This document shows positions 35,704 through 43,768 of a stretch of DNA of 64,000 bases, piece by piece. The stretch spans positions 1 through 64,000 of the forward strand of contig CAMYMU010000012.1 of the NCBI GenBank assembly GCA_947259575.1, written 5' to 3'. Origin of the DNA: an uncultured Ectothiorhodospiraceae bacterium (GTDB taxonomy: Bacteria > Pseudomonadota > Gammaproteobacteria > UBA6429 > Thiohalophilaceae). How positions within the stretch are numbered: the first letter of the stretch is position 1; the number at the start of each line of letters is the position of its first letter. Made by a program: the position numbers and the translations under genes. A model generated the notes under the pieces. It was not told the origin of the DNA, searched no databases, and saw only the letters and a list, made by a program, of their open reading frames with translations.

Positions 35704-36345
35704 ATGAAACTGATTTTGTTAGGTGCCCCTGGTGCGGGTAAAGGTACAGTAGCAAAGCTGCTGACCAAGATGGATGGTTCTGTACAGATTTCTACGGGTG
35801 ATATTTTACGGGCGGCCGTCGCTGCCGGTACTGAGCTGGGTAAACAGGCCGAGGCGGCCATGAAGGCGGGTGATCTGGTTTCTGATGACCTCATTATGGG
35901 GATCATGGGTGAGCGTCTGAAGGAAGATGACTGCAAAAATGGTTACTTGCTGGACGGTTTTCCCCGCACCATTCCTCAAGCTGAAGCGCTGAAGGTGCTG
36001 CTTGCTGATATGGGTGAAGAGCTGGATGCGGTTGTTAACATTGACGTGCCTCGTGAAGTTATCCTGGATCGTCTGACTACACGTCGTACCTGTGAAGACT
36101 GTGGTGAGATTTACAACGTTAAATCTAACCCACCTAAGGAAGAAGGTAAGTGTGACAAATGTGGCGGCGCTGTTGTCCAGCGTGACGACGAGACCGAGGA
36201 AGCGATCAGCAATCGGCTGCAAGTCTACAATGACATGACGGCACCACTGGCTGGTTTCTACCAGAAAGAGGGCTCTCTGCTGACCGTCGAGGCGACCTCA
36301 AGTGATGCAGTTATCGATGCCATCAAGGCAAAATTGGGTCTCTAA
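35704..36345 (+). CDS. adk: Adenylate kinase (zinc-type LID)
   Basis: A 213-residue essential enzyme (ATP + AMP = 2 ADP). It has the P-loop GAPGAGKGT, the AMP-binding STGDILRAA, the GYLLDGFPRT motif with the AMP-site Arg, and DRLTTRR at the LID. The LID holds two C-x2-C pairs (CEDC and CDKC) able to bind zinc, a form common in Gram-positives and also present in many proteobacteria, unlike the E. coli enzyme. Ribosome site GAGGAAG is well placed before the ATG. A long terminator follows at 36392-36420. Confidence 0.97.
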   Translation: MKLILLGAPGAGKGTVAKLLTKMDGSVQISTGDILRAAVAAGTELGKQAEAAMKAGDLVSDDLIMGIMGERLKEDDCKNGYLLDGFPRTIPQAEALKVLLADMGEELDAVVNIDVPREVILDRLTTRRTCEDCGEIYNVKSNPPKEEGKCDKCGGAVVQRDDETEEAISNRLQVYNDMTAPLAGFYQKEGSLLTVEATSSDAVIDAIKAKLGL

Positions 36346-36391
36346 GAGATACTTAAATGCCTGAATGAGCCTATTTTGGGCTCAATCAAAG

Positions 36392-36420
36392 GCCGGGTTG
36401 TCCACTGACAGCCCGGCTTT
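36392..36420 (+). terminator. Rho-independent terminator of adk
   Basis: An 11-bp stem GCCGGGTTGTC/GACAGCCCGGC (36392-36402 with 36407-36417, one T-G pair) with loop CACT, then TTTTTATTT. It lies 46 bases after the adk stop. Confidence 0.92.
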
Positions 36421-36459
36421 TTATTTGGCCGCACTTATAGTTAGGCAATAACCCTGCTA

Positions 36460-36560
36460 AATACCTGAGTAATTTACTCATAAATTCTCTTATCGGCATA
36501 TTAGATATATCAAATATCTAATACCTGAGTGAATACGTATACTTTGCTGAGAAATTAGGG
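36460..36560 (+). promoter_or_regulatory. Candidate regulatory region of the 37-residue peptide gene
   Basis: Three ordered elements occur in 100 bases: a palindrome TGAGTAA-T-TTACTCA (36466-36480), an inverted repeat TATTAGATAT/ATATCTAATA (36499-36508 with 36514-36523), and an 11-base direct repeat AATACCTGAGT (36460-36470 and 36520-36530) exactly 60 bases apart. A -10-like TATACT is at 36538-36543. The first palindrome loosely recalls type 1 IscR operators but does not match the consensus fully. Confidence 0.45.
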
Positions 36561-36580
36561 GGCCCGAGAGGGCCGTTTTT
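36561..36580 (+). terminator. Leader hairpin with T tract (attenuator-like)
   Basis: A 5-bp GC stem GGCCC/GGGCC with GAGA loop followed by GTTTTT, placed 28 bases before the start of the 37-residue peptide gene and just after a -10-like sequence. It could be an attenuator or could end read-through from adk. Confidence 0.5.
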
Positions 36581-36607
36581 ATATCTAAAATACTTTGGAG
36601 TTAGAAC

Positions 36608-36721
36608 ATGAGTGCAAATACTACTGACGCCGCTTGCCGTCGTACTTTAACAACTATTTTTTCTGGATTGCTGGTTCTGTTCGTAGCCCTGATTGTGGTC
36701 GCGCGCGCAATCGTATATTAA
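36608..36721 (+). CDS. 37-residue single-pass membrane peptide
   Basis: A compact gene between two hairpins. ATG 36608 is seven bases after GGAG, an excellent ribosome site, and the frame ends at TAA 36719-36721. The peptide has a polar N terminus (MSANTTDAACRRT), one hydrophobic helix (FSGLLVLFVALIVVARAIV) and a final Tyr. The charge of the RR pair before the helix suggests N-in, C-out orientation in the inner membrane. A strong terminator follows at 36771-36794. The ribosome site, its own terminator and the structured upstream region argue that this is a real microprotein gene. Function unknown. Confidence 0.65.
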   Translation: MSANTTDAACRRTLTTIFSGLLVLFVALIVVARAIVY

Positions 36722-36770
36722 GTTATACCGGTCACGATCAGGGAATCCTGATGTGTGATGTAGGAAAAAG

Positions 36771-36794
36771 AAGCCCGGTTTATACCGGGCTTTT
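36771..36794 (+). terminator. Rho-independent terminator of the 37-residue peptide gene
   Basis: A perfect 9-bp stem AAGCCCGGT/ACCGGGCTT with a 4-base loop (TTAT), then a T tract (TTTTATTT overlapping the stem end). Confidence 0.88.
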
Positions 36795-36971
36795 ATTTAA
36801 CTGGGTTTTCCAATGCTGCCAGCTATCTAAATTTTGGTTGTTTAATTTTAAGCTTCGGTAAATTTCTGGAATTATTCTCCATGCATACGTACTGCCAGCA
36901 TATGCACAGTAAACTTACGAGGTAGGCGGCGGATTTACGAACAAGCAGGGTTTGCTTAGAATCAGTTATTG

Positions 36972-37646
36972 TTACTCAAACGGATCAATATACTTTTCTG
37001 GAACCTTGGGGGGTTGTTTTTTTGCGGCCTCAGCTGATTTTGTGCTGGCAAGCGAACGCTTATATTCCTCTAAGGCAGCATCGGCTTTCTGTTGTTGCTT
37101 TAATTCATTCTCTTTTGCAATAGCCTTGGCACGTTCCTGTGCTTCTTTGATCTTTTTAGCCCGCTCTTCAGGAGTAAGTTTTACCTGTGCAGTTTTCTTT
37201 TTCTGTGCTTGTTTTTTAGCTTTGGCTGCTTGTTTCTTTTCGTGAGCCCGTTTTTTACGTTTGGTCTCCGCCTCACGTTCTTGTGCAAGGGCTTGTTGTC
37301 GAGCGCGTTCTTTTTGGGCCGCCTTTTCAGCTTCCGCTTTCTGTCTAGCTTCTGCTTCTTGTTTTTTTGATTGATAGATCATGGCAATACGATCTGAAGC
37401 ACCATCATGACCATTAGATTTCGCTTTGGTATACCATTCGATGGCCGTGTCATAGTCTTTTACAACACCTCGTCCGTTTTGATACATCTCACCCAAGGTA
37501 AACTGTGCCTTGTTGTTTCCCTGTGCAGCCATTTTACTTTGAAATTCAAAAACCTGACGCCAGCTTTCATCCACCACCTCGGCTGTGGCGAGCTGACAGA
37601 GTGTGCTAAGTGCGATAATTCCAGAAAGTGTAATGATTCTAAGCAT
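36972..37646 (-). CDS. Secreted Sel1-like repeat protein with long coiled coil
   Basis: A 224-residue protein with a signal peptide (ending LATA). Residues about 40-90 form a Sel1-like TPR pair: KAQFTLGEMYQNGRGVVKDYDTAIEWYTKA is in two blocks the family pattern. From about 93 to 205 a single extended helix follows that is made of Lys, Glu, Ala, Gln and Arg, a likely coiled coil or periplasmic spacer. The end is PPKVPEKYIDPFE. A role as an envelope scaffold is plausible; no partner is encoded beside it. Confidence 0.75.
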   Translation of the reverse strand: MLRIITLSGIIALSTLCQLATAEVVDESWRQVFEFQSKMAAQGNNKAQFTLGEMYQNGRGVVKDYDTAIEWYTKAKSNGHDGASDRIAMIYQSKKQEAEARQKAEAEKAAQKERARQQALAQEREAETKRKKRAHEKKQAAKAKKQAQKKKTAQVKLTPEERAKKIKEAQERAKAIAKENELKQQQKADAALEEYKRSLASTKSAEAAKKQPPKVPEKYIDPFE

Positions 37647-38186
37647 GGCTATTCGTCTAAGTAGTTGAACTATATATAGATATCGACAAATACTGTGAGA
37701 TTCTTTAGATTTGACGAAATAGTAAAATAATCAGTCACTTAGTGTGGGTTTAAGATTCGCAGTATATGTTAGGTGAAATATTGTGTTTTGTGGTAGTCAC
37801 TGTGTTTCTCCTTTCAGGGACAAGTTTTCAGAGCAGGTAATGATAAAAGTGTTTGGCCTGCGAGAGGACGGACATTTACTAAATAGTAAATTCCGAGAAA
37901 ATCTTCAGTGTTATACGCATTAAATATTTCACAGAAACTAAGGCCACTAAAAAAATCGATGGTGACCGGCTTTCTAATGTGAACATTATAAATTCTTTAA
38001 ATCGATAGGAGCCTGTTATAGATAAATTCGATAATTCGTTCCATTGATCTTCATCAATGTTATTCATTTTGGATGTATTAAACTTTGTTTGAATGGTAGA
38101 TGTTTATCATAAGTAATTACTTAAGTTGCGTTGTCTGTGTGATTTCATCTTGGTTAACCTTTTAAAAAAACAGAAGGAGGAGTGAT
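37647..38186. other. 540-base intergenic region before hsp20
   Basis: No gene is well supported. A 62-codon minus-strand frame (37879-38067) starts plausibly (MNNIDEDQWNEL) but has no ribosome site and may be a relic. The strong ribosome site AAGGAGGAGTGAT of hsp20 lies just before 38187. No clear sigma-32 promoter was found by eye. Confidence 0.4.
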
Positions 38187-38669
38187 ATGGCAACCCAGGG
38201 CAATTTGAAGAAATCTGAAAAAGAGAATGTTGTTCCCTTTCGGCCTTTGAGTATGTTTGAAGAAATGGAACATATGCTTGAGAATTTTGTTCCACATGGT
38301 TGGCTGCATCCTTTCAAAAAGGAACAAACTATTTTTGCAGAAGGTGTGCCACGGGTCGATGTTATTGATCGAGACGATACAGTCCTGGTACGTGCAGCAT
38401 TACCCGGTGTTGATAAAGATGATTTGACCGTATCAACAACCCCTCAAACAGTCACCATTCGTGGTGCAACAAAAAAAGAATTCCGGGAAGAGAAAGATGA
38501 GTACTTCAGGTGTGAAATTAGCTCAGGTAGTTTCTTGCGTACAGTGACATTGCCGGCCCCGGTTGATGAAGAAAAAGTTAAAGCTAAATTCAAAGATGGC
38601 TTGCTAGAGTTAACCTTGCCTAAAATTGAAAACGCGAAGCGTCGTTCTATCAAGATTGAAACAGAATAA
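38187..38669 (+). CDS. Hsp20 / alpha-crystallin small heat-shock protein
   Basis: A 160-residue holdase chaperone. The alpha-crystallin domain covers about residues 50-150: VPRVDVIDRDDTVLVRAALPGV, then a strand region and the near-C-terminal F-K-D-G-L-L-E-L-T-L-P-K motif typical of the family. The N-terminal 45 residues (with FRPLSMFEEMEHMLE) would drive oligomer assembly. The C terminus (RRSIKIETE) lacks only a strict IXI motif, having I-K-I. It prevents aggregation of unfolded cytoplasmic proteins. The ribosome site is very strong and a terminator follows directly. Confidence 0.93.
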   Translation: MATQGNLKKSEKENVVPFRPLSMFEEMEHMLENFVPHGWLHPFKKEQTIFAEGVPRVDVIDRDDTVLVRAALPGVDKDDLTVSTTPQTVTIRGATKKEFREEKDEYFRCEISSGSFLRTVTLPAPVDEEKVKAKFKDGLLELTLPKIENAKRRSIKIETE

Positions 38670-38694
38670 GTTCTTCTCCTCCTTACCAAATTAC

Positions 38695-38720
38695 TCCCGG
38701 CATCCTGCCGGGATTTTTTT
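38695..38720 (+). terminator. Rho-independent terminator of hsp20
   Basis: A perfect 8-bp stem TCCCGGCA/TGCCGGGA with a 3-base loop, followed by seven T residues, 25 bases after the stop. Confidence 0.93.
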
Positions 38721-38784
38721 ATTCAAAGAATAAGGCTACACTCTTAACTACGTTTTACGAATATGAGTCAGGTATAATATTAAA

Positions 38785-39750
38785 ATGACTAAACCGCATG
38801 CAAAACCTATCTTTTTTAAAATACTGCGCTGGGGTAGCATCAGCCTAGTCATCGCTATTCTTGCTTTACTCGCTTACGTATATATTCCTGTACTGATTAG
38901 TCCCGCGGACAACTACCTGGCAAGAAAAGGTAATGTGAAATTAGCAAACATCACCAGGCAGTGGCAGGAGCGAGATAGTGACTTTTATGAGCTTGATCTG
39001 GAATCGGATAGCGGTTTAATTGTACAAGCACAGATACGAATACCGATACAAAGAAAAAAACCTCTACCCGTTGCATTACTGCTTGGTGGAGTTGGTACAG
39101 GCCGTGATGCTTGCCGGGTCATCCCAGAAATAAAGTATGTAGTCTGTGTCTCCATCTCATATCCTTATCGTGGCACCAAATATATAGAGCGACTTGGTTT
39201 TCTGAAAAATCTGCGTGAGCTTCAGCAGGTAGTTAAAGACACTCCACCAGCACTTATGCTAGCGCTTGATTATGTTTTGTCTCAGCCCTATAGCGATAAT
39301 GAGCAAGTAGAAGTGCTTGGTGTTAGTTTTGGCGCGTACTTTATTTGCATCCCGGCCGTGCTTGATCAGCGCGTTACTCGTGTTTGGGTGGCACATGGTG
39401 GCGCAGAACCAATTAAAGTGATGATGCACAATTACTTTAAACAAGCAGGGCGAACATGGGTTGACGAATTAATGACTCACATGGTTGGTTATGCTATTGG
39501 TAGCCAGCATGTCGATCCTGAGAAATGGGTAGGCAAAATTAGCCCACGTCCAGTGGTATTGATTAATGCTGAAAATGATAAGACATTCCCGGCCTCAAGT
39601 GTCGCAGCACTACATAATGCGGCAAAACAGCCAAAGCAAATTATCTGGACCAAAGGCATGCACGTTACACCTGGTCGCAAAGAAGTAGTAGAGCAGATTA
39701 GTGATATTATCTTGAAACGGGTTGAAGGCGACTATTTAAAGAGACAGTAA
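38785..39750 (+). CDS. Membrane-anchored alpha/beta hydrolase
   Basis: A 321-residue protein with an N-terminal membrane helix (about 16-38). The hydrolase domain has an oxyanion region VALLLGGVGTGRD, Ser181 in the elbow GVSFGA, Asp265 in NAENDKTFP and His293 in KGMHVTPG, so the triad seems complete. The elbow G-V-S-F-G-A is a little unusual. Substrate unknown. It ends one base before the likely first codon of the Na/Pi-type carrier gene, so the two are probably coupled. Confidence 0.75.
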   Translation: MTKPHAKPIFFKILRWGSISLVIAILALLAYVYIPVLISPADNYLARKGNVKLANITRQWQERDSDFYELDLESDSGLIVQAQIRIPIQRKKPLPVALLLGGVGTGRDACRVIPEIKYVVCVSISYPYRGTKYIERLGFLKNLRELQQVVKDTPPALMLALDYVLSQPYSDNEQVEVLGVSFGAYFICIPAVLDQRVTRVWVAHGGAEPIKVMMHNYFKQAGRTWVDELMTHMVGYAIGSQHVDPEKWVGKISPRPVVLINAENDKTFPASSVAALHNAAKQPKQIIWTKGMHVTPGRKEVVEQISDIILKRVEGDYLKRQ

Positions 39751-39751
39751 T

Positions 39752-41368
39752 ATTTTAGATAATTTACAAATAATTATTCAGACCCTCGGAGGGCTAGGCC
39801 TCTTCTTGCTCGGCATGATCGTAATGACCGATGGCCTGCGTACGCTTGCGGGTAGTGCAATACGAAATGCCTTGCTACGTTTTACTCGCACGCCAGTCAG
39901 TGGTGCGGTTACCGGGGCGGTGAGTACTGCAATACTACAATCTTCCAGTGCAACTACAGTTGCCGCAGTCGGCTTTGTTGGCGCAAGCCTGATGGCCTTC
40001 CCCGAAGCATTAGGCATCATCTTTGGTGCCAATGTTGGTACCACCATCACTGGCTGGTTAGTCGCGACGCTTGGCTTCAAATTAAAACTTGGCACAGTAG
40101 TCTTGCCTGTTATCTTCGTAGGTGTCCTGTTAAGGCTATTCAGTAAGGGACGATTGGCCGCATCAGGTTATGCGCTAGCCGGCTTTGGTGTGATCTTTGT
40201 AGGTATCACCGTTATGCAAGAAGGTATGGCGAGTCTGGAGGGGATCGTGACCCCGGACATTTTACCCGCCGATACCTGGATGGGGCGATTGCAGCTGGTT
40301 GCCTTGGGTATATTAGTCACTTTGATCACCCAGTCATCGAGTGCTGGTGTTGCAGCCGCGTTGACTGCTTTGTTTGCCGGTACGATCAATTTTCATCAGG
40401 CTGCAGCGTTGGTTATCGGTATGGATGTTGGCACGACTGTCACTGCTTTTCTTGCCACGATTGGTGGTTCGGTTGGCGCAAAGCGCACAGGTTATTCTCA
40501 TGTTATATATAACTTAATGACGGGCACGGTAGCCTTATTGCTGATTAATCCTTTTGTCTGGGCCTGGGAAACGATTGCGCTTGGAAGCCTGGTGAAAAAT
40601 GCCGAGATAGCATTGGTTGCCTTTCACACTACCTTTAATACGTTGGGTGTCATGATTGCTCTACCATTCACTCGTCGTTTTGCACAGTTGATTTCGCGCA
40701 TTGTTCCAGAGCGATTACCTGAGTATGTGCAGAAATTGGATATACAGTTGATGGCACATCCAGGTCTGGCATTAACTGAAGCTCAGATTGTTATTGCTCA
40801 TCAGTTAAAGGCGTTGCTACTGCACCTGCAGGCAATACTTTATGCTGATGGTAAAGGACGGAGGGTAAATTTGCGTGAATTGCAAGGTGCCATAGACGAA
40901 GTGCATGCCTACATCGACAAAATTCATCTTAGTGATGAAACGAGTGCTGATTGGGAACGTTTGATTGAACTTATTCATACCCTTGATCACATGCAACGTT
41001 TACATGAACGCTGTGAAGAGGATGAGTACCGTGCTGTTATTGCACGAGATGCAAAAGAATTACAGGAAACTAAGCTTTTGCTACTTACAGGTGTTGATGG
41101 GTTACTCGATGGTCTTGAACATCAGAACTGGACAACGGCGGTAAATGAGACGCGAAAATTAGTTGAGAAGATTGAAAAAAGCTATGGACCTTTTCGTCAC
41201 ATGGTCGTGGAAAGGGTTGGCAGAGGAGAGCTGGATGTACAACAAGCTACTCGTTTACTTGAAGCGAGACGATGGATGCTGCGGGTTAGTCGACACGTGG
41301 CACAAATAAATAAACACTTTGCAAATGCTACATTGAATGCAGCAAAACCCACAGGCGAAAAGGAATAG
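39752..41368 (+). CDS. Na/Pi-cotransporter family protein (NptA/YjbB-like) with non-standard start
   Basis: About 538 residues. The two Na_Pi_cotrans repeats are clear: TAILQSSSATTVAAVGFV with the QSSSATT motif and, in the second half, LITQSSSAGVAAALTALF, each with a GANVGTT or GMDVGTT companion. The C-terminal 180 residues are a helical PhoU-like domain. The family's first helix (GGLGLFLLGMIVMTDGL) begins before any ATG, GTG or TTG: reading back, the only candidates after the in-frame stop at 39737 are ATT 39752, ATA and ATT codons. ATT 39752 lies eight bases after AGAG and one base after the upstream stop. TTG 39806 would cut the first helix. Confidence 0.75.
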   Translation: MLDNLQIIIQTLGGLGLFLLGMIVMTDGLRTLAGSAIRNALLRFTRTPVSGAVTGAVSTAILQSSSATTVAAVGFVGASLMAFPEALGIIFGANVGTTITGWLVATLGFKLKLGTVVLPVIFVGVLLRLFSKGRLAASGYALAGFGVIFVGITVMQEGMASLEGIVTPDILPADTWMGRLQLVALGILVTLITQSSSAGVAAALTALFAGTINFHQAAALVIGMDVGTTVTAFLATIGGSVGAKRTGYSHVIYNLMTGTVALLLINPFVWAWETIALGSLVKNAEIALVAFHTTFNTLGVMIALPFTRRFAQLISRIVPERLPEYVQKLDIQLMAHPGLALTEAQIVIAHQLKALLLHLQAILYADGKGRRVNLRELQGAIDEVHAYIDKIHLSDETSADWERLIELIHTLDHMQRLHERCEEDEYRAVIARDAKELQETKLLLLTGVDGLLDGLEHQNWTTAVNETRKLVEKIEKSYGPFRHMVVERVGRGELDVQQATRLLEARRWMLRVSRHVAQINKHFANATLNAAKPTGEKE

Positions 41369-41396
41369 TAAAAATTACAATTATTTCTTGCTGGAT

Positions 41397-42689
41397 TTAC
41401 TTTCCAGGTAATATTTTTTCCATCTCGCGTGCCTTCGCCATGCCTTCCTTCTCATCTACCATTAATAACATAAAGCCTCCGGCGATAAACAAAACAACAA
41501 TAGATAATATTGATAAGCGAGGATTTCCAGTCATCTGCGATACCATCGCCATTATCAATGGGCCAAGCACGGCAGCAAGTTTACCGATCATATTATAAAA
41601 CCCAAAAAACTCAGCCGACTTATTCTTGGGTATAATGCGTGCAAAAAAGGCACGGCTTAGTGACTGGATACCACCCATCACCAGGCCGACGATGATAGCA
41701 AGAATATAAAAATCTCTGACATCATTCATAAAGTAACCATAAATAGTGACACCAATATAGGTAACGATGGCAATTAACAATGCTGCACGAGCACCAATTT
41801 TTTCGCCTAGTTTTCCATAAAGAATAGCAGCGGGGAAACCGACAAATTGTGTAATAAGTAAGGCTTGAATCAGGTCATGTTGTTCAAATCCGATTCGCTT
41901 ACCATAATCGGCAGCCATGGCAATTATGGTATCGACGCCATCGATATATAACCAGTACGCAAGTAAAAATGTAAAGACAACTTTAAGCTGTCTAATCTCG
42001 CGGAACGTATTGCTTAGTTGTACAAACCCTTCCTTAATAGCTACACCGAGCGGTGCGGAAGAAGAGCTTTTGGGTTCTTTTACATTGAAGAGCATAGGTA
42101 GTGTGAATAAAGCCCACCAAATGCCGGTAAATAAAAATATAAGTACAATATCATTTGCTGGGGTTATGAAGTCCAGGCCGAAGTTTTGTGGCTGGCTATA
42201 AACAACACAGCCAAGTAATGCGAGTCCACCACCCAGGTAGCCAAGAGAAAAGCCGAGTGCCGAGACGATATCAAATTTTTCCTGCTCAGATATATCAACC
42301 AACATGGCGTCGTAAAAGATGTTGGCACCGGCAAAACCGATAAAGCTAAGCACATAGACAATGATGGCAAGTTGCCAGTTACCACTTTCAATAAACGAAA
42401 GTGTTGATACGAACAAAACACCTAATAATACAAACAGCAGCAGGAAACGTTTTTTTAATCCACCTCGATCGGCAATGGCACCTAATATTGGCGCGAGTAT
42501 CACTACGACCAGGCTAGCTGTTGCATTGGCAATACCAAGTGGCGTCGTGGTATTGCCGTCAGATTCTGTAAACCAGTAGCTACCAAATAAGATAGGAAAG
42601 AATGATGTGATCACAATAGTCGTATAGGCAGAGTTCGCCCAGTCATAAAAAGCCCACGACAGTGTTTTTTTGTTAAATATCGATTGCAT
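41397..42689 (-). CDS. MFS transporter, UMF1/Atg22-like family
   Basis: A 430-residue, twelve-helix carrier of the UMF1 type. The first residues SWAFYDWANSAYTTIVITSFFPI are the signature of this group (Atg22-like proteins), and the second half starts after a loop with KSSSSAPLGV. The sequence GAIADRGGLKKR between helices 2 and 3 replaces the usual MFS signature. In yeast Atg22 exports amino acids from the vacuole; the bacterial substrate is unknown. The gene appears to stand alone. Confidence 0.85.
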   Translation of the reverse strand: MQSIFNKKTLSWAFYDWANSAYTTIVITSFFPILFGSYWFTESDGNTTTPLGIANATASLVVVILAPILGAIADRGGLKKRFLLLFVLLGVLFVSTLSFIESGNWQLAIIVYVLSFIGFAGANIFYDAMLVDISEQEKFDIVSALGFSLGYLGGGLALLGCVVYSQPQNFGLDFITPANDIVLIFLFTGIWWALFTLPMLFNVKEPKSSSSAPLGVAIKEGFVQLSNTFREIRQLKVVFTFLLAYWLYIDGVDTIIAMAADYGKRIGFEQHDLIQALLITQFVGFPAAILYGKLGEKIGARAALLIAIVTYIGVTIYGYFMNDVRDFYILAIIVGLVMGGIQSLSRAFFARIIPKNKSAEFFGFYNMIGKLAAVLGPLIMAMVSQMTGNPRLSILSIVVLFIAGGFMLLMVDEKEGMAKAREMEKILPGK

Positions 42690-42840
42690 GATAGGCGTTA
42701 ATTGAACGTGGCCAGGGTTTTGATTTTATCTTAATTAACAGTGTTGTTTGACATTAACTAATACTTAGCTTAGTTGATTAATTACTGACAAGCTACTCGT
42801 GTTTATTATGTAAATACTATGGTTGAAATAATCTCATGCA

Positions 42841-42868
42841 AAAAAAGCAGCCATGCCGGCTGCCTTTT
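42841..42868 (-). terminator. Terminator of the Tyr-rich secreted protein gene
   Basis: A 6-bp stem GCAGCC/GGCTGC (42847-42852 with 42858-42863). On the minus strand it is followed by at least six T residues. It lies 18 bases past the minus-strand stop at 42886. Confidence 0.8.
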
Positions 42869-42885
42869 ATTGTTACAAAGTTCTG

Positions 42886-43311
42886 TTAGTCACAGATATA
42901 TTCATACCAAAGGTTACCGTACCAGTCATAATAATAGCTGTAGTAACAATTACCTCGTGATTTCACGATATTGTCTTTTTCTTCTTCAAGCAGGGCAACG
43001 AGATGACTGTTCTTGCCTGCAAAGCCCTTTGCTTGATCAAGCAGATTTTCAGGGTCGTAGACATCCCCTTTTTTGGTTGAACCTGGTTTTAAAAGCGGTG
43101 TGCCTAGTTGATTTAAATAGCGTACACCAACAAGGATTGCATAAGGGTCTTTATTTTTCAGGCCGGCTGAAATGAGACCAGCAGCAGTTTTTGCCTTGCT
43201 TGTCGCTTCAGCCTGAGATCTGGCATCCCCTTTTGCCGCATGTGCAGACCCTGCCACAGCAAAAAATGACAATACAGAAAGCAAAATGATTTTGATTATA
43301 TTTCTCTTCAC
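42886..43311 (-). CDS. Secreted protein with an aromatic-rich C-terminal tail
   Basis: A 141-residue protein with a signal peptide (ending SAHA-AK). The mature part is helical: ARSQAEATSKAKTAAGLISAGL, a middle block DPYAILVGVRYLNQLG, and a segment LLDQAKGFAGKNSHLVALLEEEK. The last 20 residues (from NCYYSYYYDWY to YICD) contain eight tyrosines, two tryptophans and a Cys pair, which is a striking composition. No family is recognised. It has its own terminator and is divergent from fusA2. Confidence 0.65.
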   Translation of the reverse strand: MKRNIIKIILLSVLSFFAVAGSAHAAKGDARSQAEATSKAKTAAGLISAGLKNKDPYAILVGVRYLNQLGTPLLKPGSTKKGDVYDPENLLDQAKGFAGKNSHLVALLEEEKDNIVKSRGNCYYSYYYDWYGNLWYEYICD

Positions 43312-43768
43312 AATTTAACTCCTAAGTTATTAAATGAATCACTTAAAATCGATGATATAGACGTTGATCTTGATAAGGTGTCAGGTCAGCAACTAATAAA
43401 TATTGTGTTTGCCTTTTTAAGCCCCTCTAGCAGACTTCGCCGCGTTCTTCTCAATACGACATGATTGTGCCCAACTGACGTATTTCGGCTTGCACAGGCT
43501 TCTGTAACGGTCATTTTTGTAGGTGGTTTAGTGCCCTTTGCACGCTCTACGGCCAATTTTGGTCAAAAATCATCGATCTATTACCTATGACCCCGTATTT
43601 TCATGCACATTTAATATCATATTGGGCTATAATTCGCCGCTATTTTTTCGATGGCTGAAAAAGCTGGGCTGTCGGAGTGAATTTCAGGTCGTGGCCGATG
43701 TGAGGCCGCACGCGATTATCGAATCATCGATAAGTTATTAACACTATTTATATAGAGTAACAGGAACA
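43312..43768. other. Upstream region of fusA2
   Basis: No gene is supported in these 457 bases. A good candidate promoter for fusA2 is -10 TATAAT at 43628-43633 with a weak -35 (TGCACA, 43604-43609), giving a leader of about 130 bases. AGGAAC is the ribosome site near 43760. Confidence 0.45.

Noticed and set aside
37879-38067. A 62-codon minus-strand frame before hsp20
   Set aside because: No ribosome site and no recognisable domain; mentioned only as a possible relic.
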